In this document: in pieces, positions 5,336 to 9,433 of the stretch
Position numbering within the stretch: the stretch's first letter is position 1
Layout: every line of letters starts with the position of its first letter
NCBI GenBank assembly: GCA_016870425.1
Contig: VGBQ01000099.1
Location: 1-9,433, forward strand
Direction of reading: 5' to 3'
Length of the DNA: 9,433 nt
Source of the DNA: Actinomycetota bacterium
Lineage (GTDB): Bacteria; Actinomycetota; Actinomycetes; S36-B12
Notes under the pieces: generated by a model
Told to the model about the DNA's origin: nothing
The model's database searches: none
What the model saw: the letters and a program-made list of their open reading frames with translations, nothing else
Translations under genes and position numbers: made by a program

Positions 5336-6244
5336 ATGCGGGCTCGATTCGTGCTCAGCGAGGTCGGTAATGGCCTACGCCGCAACCTCACCATGACCAT
5401 TGCGGTCATCATCACGGTGGGAGTTTCCCTCGCGCTCTTCGGCGTAGCCCTCCTCGTTCGCGCGCAGGTCGACACCATGAAGGACTTCTGGTTCGACAAG
5501 GTCGAGGTGTCGATCTTCCTCTGCAATGACAACTCCGAGACGGCGTCCTGCGCCGGTGGCAAGGTCACGCAGGCGCAGAAGGACCAGATCGAAGCGGATC
5601 TCGAGTCGCTCAAGCCCCTGGTCCAGGAGGTCTACTTCGAGACGCAGCAAGAGGCCTACGACCGCTTCATCGTGCAGTACCGCAACTCACCGATTGTTGA
5701 CAGCGTCACGGTCGATGCGCTCCCCGAGTCTTTCCGAGTCAAGCTCTCCGATCCCACGAAGTACGACATCGTGGCCTCTGCCTTCGAAGGCCGGCCCGGG
5801 GTCGAGCAGGTTAACGATCAGCGGCAGTTCCTGGAGCGCTTCTTCCAATTGCTCGGAGGCCTGCAGGCCATCGCGCTCGTTATCGCCATCGCGATGCTCA
5901 TCGTCACCGTGCTCCTCATCGTCAACACGATGCGCATCGCCGCCTTCAGCCGCCGTCGCGAGACCGGCATCATGCGGCTGGTCGGTGCTTCAAACTTCTA
6001 CATCCAATTGCCCTTCCTGCTGGAAGCGGCGATCGCAGCTGCCATTGGAGCCACACTCGCGACCGGCGGCCTCATTCTCGTCAAGGCTTTCGTGGTTGAT
6101 CGTGTGCTCGCGCCGGCATTCCAGTTCACCGCCTTCGTGGGCTGGGATGCGGTTGTCTCCATCGCCCCGATCCTCTATCTCACGGGCATCGCGCTGGCCT
6201 GCCTGGCGGCATTCCTCACACTGCGCAAGTACCTGCGCGTCTAG
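5336..6244 (+). CDS. ftsX: Cell-division membrane protein FtsX (permease-like)
   Basis: FtsX is the membrane partner of FtsE. The 302 residues show the FtsX layout: a cytoplasmic N-terminus (EVGNGLRRNLTM), TM1 at about 20-43, an extracellular loop at about 44-172, TM2 at about 173-200, TM3 at about 223-250 and TM4 at about 270-295. The motif RRRETGIMRLVGAS (206-219) in the loop after TM2 is the conserved contact to FtsE. The outer domain contains C63 and C72 (FLCNDNSETASC). The Mycobacterium tuberculosis FtsX domain that binds the RipC hydrolase also has a Cys pair here, so a disulfide is likely. The start at 5336 has GAGG 5 nt upstream (5327-5330), overlapping the end of ftsE. The hydrolase it would control is not in the window. 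Confidence 0.96.
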   Translation: MRARFVLSEVGNGLRRNLTMTIAVIITVGVSLALFGVALLVRAQVDTMKDFWFDKVEVSIFLCNDNSETASCAGGKVTQAQKDQIEADLESLKPLVQEVYFETQQEAYDRFIVQYRNSPIVDSVTVDALPESFRVKLSDPTKYDIVASAFEGRPGVEQVNDQRQFLERFFQLLGGLQAIALVIAIAMLIVTVLLIVNTMRIAAFSRRRETGIMRLVGASNFYIQLPFLLEAAIAAAIGATLATGGLILVKAFVVDRVLAPAFQFTAFVGWDAVVSIAPILYLTGIALACLAAFLTLRKYLRV

Positions 6245-6246
6245 TC

Positions 6247-6723
6247 ATGGCCAGGGAGCAGGGCCGCAAGCTCATCGCGCAAAACCGCAAGGCGCGTCAC
6301 GACTACCACGTGGAGTCGACGGTTGAGGCGGGCATCGTGCTCACCGGCACCGAGGTGAAGTCGCTGCGCGCTGGCCGGGCGACCCTCACTGATGGCTACG
6401 CCACCATCGACGGTGGCGAGGTCTGGTTGAGGGGCGTGCACATCCCCGAATACGACCTGGGCACCTGGACGAATCACGAGCCTCGCCGCGCGCGCAAACT
6501 GCTCCTGCACCGCGAGGAGATCCGCAAGATGCAGGCGAAGGTCCAGGCGAAGGGCTTCACCCTCGTCCCCCTGGCCCTGTACTTCAAGGATGGCAATGCC
6601 AAGGTGGAGTTGGCCCTGGCCACGGGGCGCAAGGGGCAGGACAAGCGTCAGGCCATCGCCGAGCGCGAGGCCAAGCGTGAGACCGAGCGCGCACTCGGGC
6701 GTCGATCGAAGGGGATGGACTGA
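6247..6723 (+). CDS. smpB: SsrA-binding protein SmpB
   Basis: SmpB binds tmRNA and delivers it to ribosomes stalled on broken mRNA, so that the nascent chain is tagged for proteolysis. The 158-residue protein carries the family signatures: GIVLTGTEVKSLRAGR (29-44), NHEPRRARKLLLHREEI (76-92), GFTLVPLALYF (103-113) and GQDKRQ (130-135), followed by a basic C-terminal tail (AEREAKRETERALGRRSK) that enters the decoding centre in place of a codon-anticodon pair. It starts 2 nt after ftsX with no obvious ribosome binding site, so coupling to ftsX translation is likely. The tmRNA gene ssrA, often near smpB, is not seen in this window. Confidence 0.97.
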   Translation: MAREQGRKLIAQNRKARHDYHVESTVEAGIVLTGTEVKSLRAGRATLTDGYATIDGGEVWLRGVHIPEYDLGTWTNHEPRRARKLLLHREEIRKMQAKVQAKGFTLVPLALYFKDGNAKVELALATGRKGQDKRQAIAEREAKRETERALGRRSKGMD

Positions 6724-8135
6724 TGGCTGACGAGCGGTCCGATCTCGAGCGGATGCTCGATGACCTCTTCCCCTACCGCCGCTTCATGCAGACGCAGCGG
6801 GTCATCCCCGACGAGGGGGTGGATCGCGACGCTGTCCTCACCGACATCGCCAGCATGGCCAAGACCGAGGATGCCGTCGGGGACTCCGGTCGAGTCTCCG
6901 GCAGTCTCTACAGCGGCGACCACGCGCACTATCACTTCCTCGCGCAGGTCTTCGAGCACTTCGCGCATGCCAATGTGCTGCAGCGCGACATGTATCCCTC
7001 GGCCACGAAGTTCGAGGGCGAGATTATCGCCATGGCGGCCGACCTCTTCCGCGATCCGCAGCCCATTGGCGTCGTGACTTCTGGCGGCAGCGACAGTCTC
7101 GTCCACGCGCTCTACTCCTATCGGGAGGAAGCCCGCGAGGTCCGCGGCGTGCGGATGCCCAACGTCGTGCTCCCCGTGACCGCTCACGTGGCGCTGCGCA
7201 AGGGGGCGCACTGGCTCGGCATCGAGGTGCGTGATGCGCCAATCACCGCCGACTTCGTCGCGGACGTCGACGCCATGGCCGATCTGATCGACGACGACAC
7301 GATCTGTCTCGTCGGCAGCGCGGGGGATTACGCCCACGGCCTCATCGACCCCATCGACCGCATCGGTGTCCTCGCCCAGGAGCGTGGCATCGGCCTGCAT
7401 GTCGATGGCTGCTTGGGCGGCTTCCTGCTGCCCTGGGCCGAGGAGCTGGGCTACGACGTGCCTTCCTGGGACTTCCGGGTTCCAGGTGTCACGACCCTGT
7501 CGGCCGATACCCATAAGTACGGCTACGCGCTCAAGGGCACGTCGGTCCTGCTCTATCGCGATGCCGCTCTGCGTGCGCGACAGTACTTCGCCTCGACCGA
7601 GTGGCCCGGCGGCCTCTATCTCTCCCCGGGGCTCGCGGGCTCGCGCAGCGGGGGTCTCATCGCCTCGACGTGGGCCGCCATGGTCACCATGGGACGAGAG
7701 GGCTACCTCGAGCGTGCTCGCGCCATCCTGGCCACGAATGACTCCATCAAGTCGGGCATCCGCGAGTCGATGCCGGAGCTCAGGGTCATCGGTGACCCGC
7801 TCTTCATGACTTCGTTTATGTCTGCGCCGGAGGCGGACATCGACGTCTATCTCGTCAATGATGCGCTCAAGGAGCGTGGCTGGCGGATGAACTCACTCCA
7901 GTTGCCGCCCGCCCTGCACTTCTGCGTCACGGGTCCCAATACCCAGTCGGGTGTCGCCGAGGACTTCCTCACCGACCTCAGGACAGCTGTGGACTACGCC
8001 GTGGCACACCGCGGGCAGCCAGCCAAGAGCGGCGCGATGTACGGCTTCGGAGCCATGCCCGATGGTGACCAGACCCTGCGCATGGTCATGGGTGGAGTGC
8101 TCGATGCCATGCACTCCACGGCACCCGAGGCCTGA
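6723..8135 (+). CDS. PLP-dependent lyase/decarboxylase of the sphingosine-1-phosphate lyase family
   Basis: This 470-residue group II PLP enzyme has SPL-type blocks in order: VSGSLYSGDHAHY (58-70), NVLQRDMYPSATKFEGEI (84-101), TSGGSDSLVHA (119-129, phosphate-binding), the TAH with H155 that stacks on PLP, HVDGCLGGFLLP (226-237) with D228 that pairs with the pyridine N, SADTHKYGYALKGTS (260-274) with Schiff-base K265, and GLAGSRSGG (303-311). Known family members cleave phosphorylated amino alcohols such as sphingosine-1-phosphate to a fatty aldehyde and phosphoethanolamine. There is no N-terminal membrane helix, as in soluble bacterial members. The true substrate here is unknown, and a decarboxylase role is possible. 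The ATG shares one base with the smpB stop (TGATG), with ribosome binding site AAGGGGA at 6709-6715. The neighbouring sugar kinase hints at a shared pathway. Confidence 0.85.
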   Translation: MADERSDLERMLDDLFPYRRFMQTQRVIPDEGVDRDAVLTDIASMAKTEDAVGDSGRVSGSLYSGDHAHYHFLAQVFEHFAHANVLQRDMYPSATKFEGEIIAMAADLFRDPQPIGVVTSGGSDSLVHALYSYREEAREVRGVRMPNVVLPVTAHVALRKGAHWLGIEVRDAPITADFVADVDAMADLIDDDTICLVGSAGDYAHGLIDPIDRIGVLAQERGIGLHVDGCLGGFLLPWAEELGYDVPSWDFRVPGVTTLSADTHKYGYALKGTSVLLYRDAALRARQYFASTEWPGGLYLSPGLAGSRSGGLIASTWAAMVTMGREGYLERARAILATNDSIKSGIRESMPELRVIGDPLFMTSFMSAPEADIDVYLVNDALKERGWRMNSLQLPPALHFCVTGPNTQSGVAEDFLTDLRTAVDYAVAHRGQPAKSGAMYGFGAMPDGDQTLRMVMGGVLDAMHSTAPEA

Positions 8136-8136
8136 C

Positions 8137-9433
8137 ATGTCGTGGGTCCTCGCCATCGACCTGGGCAACGGTGGACCCAAGGTGGCGGCCGTCTACCCCG
8201 ACGGCACCCTGGGTCCCGCATCCCAGCGCGCTGTCGCTGTCGACATCGGGGTCGATGGCCGGGCGACGCAAGACGCAGCGCAGTGGTGGCAGACGCTCGG
8301 TGATGCCATCCGCGAAGTTTCTGCGCAGATGACGGGGCAGCCGCCGTCGGCTATCGCCATCACCGGGCAGTGGGGTTCGACGGTGCCGGTGGACGAGCGT
8401 GGTGAGCCGGTCGGTCCAGTGCTGCTCTGGGCCGATACCCGCGCTCGTCGCTACATGAAGGAGGTCATCGGCGGCCCGATCAGCGTGCAGGGCTTTGCCC
8501 CGCAGAAGGCTCTGCCGTGGATCCGCGTCACCGGTGGCGCACCGACGCCGAGCGGTGCTGATCCGACGGGCCATTCGCTGCTCTTGCAGCGAGAGTTCGC
8601 CGATGTCTATGCGCGGACGCACTGGCTGATGGAGCCGATCGACTATCTCGGGATGAGATTCACCGGTCGCGCCGCCGCGACCGCTGCGTCAATGATCCTG
8701 TCGTGGTTGACAGACAATCGCATCGGCGCACGCACCGGCTACGTGCCAGACCTCGTCCGCAAGGCCCAGCGTGATCCACGGCGCCTGCCCCCGCTGCTAC
8801 CCACCGGCAGTGTTCTCGGCCCCCTGCTCCGTGAGGTCGCGGATGCACTGGGCCTAGAGCCCGGCGTACCCGTGGTCTGCGGCCTGCCCGATCTCCACGC
8901 AGCCGTCCTCGGCAGCGGGTCCATCGAGCCGTTTGCCACGCACGTGACCGTGTCGACAACCGCCTGGATCAGTGCGCGCGTGCCTTTCAAGAAGACCGAC
9001 ATCCTGCACTCCATCGCGTCGGTCCCTGGCTTCGACAGCCGCCTGCCTATGGTGGGCAACAACCAGGAGGTTGGCGGTGGAGCACTGAGGTGGCTGCGCG
9101 AGCAGATCATCGATGCGGACTACGACGCACTCACGGCCGAGGCGGCGTCCGCACCCGCCGGCTGCGAGGGCATGCTCTTTGCCCCGTGGCTCAACGGCGA
9201 GCGCAGCCCGGTGGAGGACAAGGATCTGCGCGGTGCCTTCGTCGGCCTCTCCCTGCGCACTGATCGCGCCATGATGATCCGGTCCGTCATGGAGGGCGTG
9301 GCCCTCAACGCGCGCTGGCTCTTCGACGCCTATGAGAAGTTCTGCAAGAGGCGCATCGACTCCGTGCGCATCCTCGGTGGTGGCGCGCAGTCTGATCTGT
9401 GGTGTGCGATGTACGCCGGGACCCTTGATCGGC
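8137..9433 (+). CDS. FGGY-family carbohydrate kinase (xylulokinase-like), 3' end cut by window
   Basis: The ATG at 8137 lies 1 nt after the upstream stop, with GAGG at 8127-8130. The frame stays open for 432 codons to the window edge. FGGY kinases are usually about 480-550 residues, so the C-terminal part is missing. Visible motifs are the N-terminal phosphate loop AIDLGNGGPK (6-15), ITGQWGSTVP with LLWADTRARR (97-105) for sugar binding, GLPDLHAAVLGSG (249-261) with D252 as the likely catalytic base, LFAPWLNGERSP (347-358), and the ATP-site motif ILGGGAQSDLWC (412-423). The family phosphorylates sugars, polyols or similar hydroxyl compounds with ATP in the cytoplasm. The overall pattern is nearest to xylulokinase, but substrate cannot be read from sequence. 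The Thr usual in the phosphate loop (DxGT) is Asn11 here. Close spacing suggests co-expression with the PLP lyase. Confidence 0.85.
   Translation, partial: MSWVLAIDLGNGGPKVAAVYPDGTLGPASQRAVAVDIGVDGRATQDAAQWWQTLGDAIREVSAQMTGQPPSAIAITGQWGSTVPVDERGEPVGPVLLWADTRARRYMKEVIGGPISVQGFAPQKALPWIRVTGGAPTPSGADPTGHSLLLQREFADVYARTHWLMEPIDYLGMRFTGRAAATAASMILSWLTDNRIGARTGYVPDLVRKAQRDPRRLPPLLPTGSVLGPLLREVADALGLEPGVPVVCGLPDLHAAVLGSGSIEPFATHVTVSTTAWISARVPFKKTDILHSIASVPGFDSRLPMVGNNQEVGGGALRWLREQIIDADYDALTAEAASAPAGCEGMLFAPWLNGERSPVEDKDLRGAFVGLSLRTDRAMMIRSVMEGVALNARWLFDAYEKFCKRRIDSVRILGGGAQSDLWCAMYAGTLDR

Noticed and set aside
6648..7514. Minus-strand frame of 288 codons over smpB and the PLP enzyme
   Set aside because: Antisense shadow with no recognisable motif, while the sense frame has a complete PLP-enzyme motif set.
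6724..9433. Expected ssrA (tmRNA) downstream of smpB
   Set aside because: No tRNA-like ends or tag-peptide frame are visible. The space is fully taken by two protein genes with no gap.

Overview
The window is about 65% GC and every supported gene is on the + strand. It reads as a chromosomal segment of an actinobacterium (Actinomycetota). The evidence is high GC at third codon positions, actinobacterial-type RF2, FtsX and SmpB proteins, the actinobacterial gene order prfB ... ftsE-ftsX-smpB, and promoters that appear to drive leaderless mRNAs. I cannot fix the order or genus from the sequence alone.

Region 1 (1-2331) holds two translationally coupled genes for exported proteins. The first has five fibronectin type III (FN3) domains, and its start is probably outside the window. 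The second is a 231-residue secreted protein with weak resemblance to the PknH-type extracellular sensor domain. Region 2 (2355-3732) is prfB (release factor 2) followed by a 78-residue two-helix membrane protein of the superinfection-immunity family. Each has its own TAnnnT -10 box a few bases upstream of the start codon.

Region 3 (3733-4643) is a roughly 900-base island that interrupts the usual prfB-ftsE neighbourhood. It contains a long near-perfect palindrome (3781-3852), a nested hairpin (3875-3927), a signal-peptide-like mini-ORF with a good ribosome binding site (4020-4103), a 100-codon remnant of a secreted Ig-like protein (4190-4492), and two strong hairpins in tandem that look like terminators (4494-4531, 4554-4591). 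The mini-ORF and the Ig-like fragment may be two pieces of one broken gene.

Region 4 (4632-9433) looks like one operon with junctions of -1 to +2 nt: ftsE, ftsX, smpB, a PLP enzyme related to sphingosine-1-phosphate lyase, and an FGGY carbohydrate kinase that runs off the 3' end. FtsEX regulates cell-wall hydrolysis at division and SmpB works with tmRNA in ribosome rescue. The lyase-like enzyme and the kinase form an unrelated metabolic pair. A plausible but unproven reading is that the kinase makes a phosphorylated amino alcohol or sugar that the lyase cleaves. This pair and the palindrome island are the parts most worth a second look.
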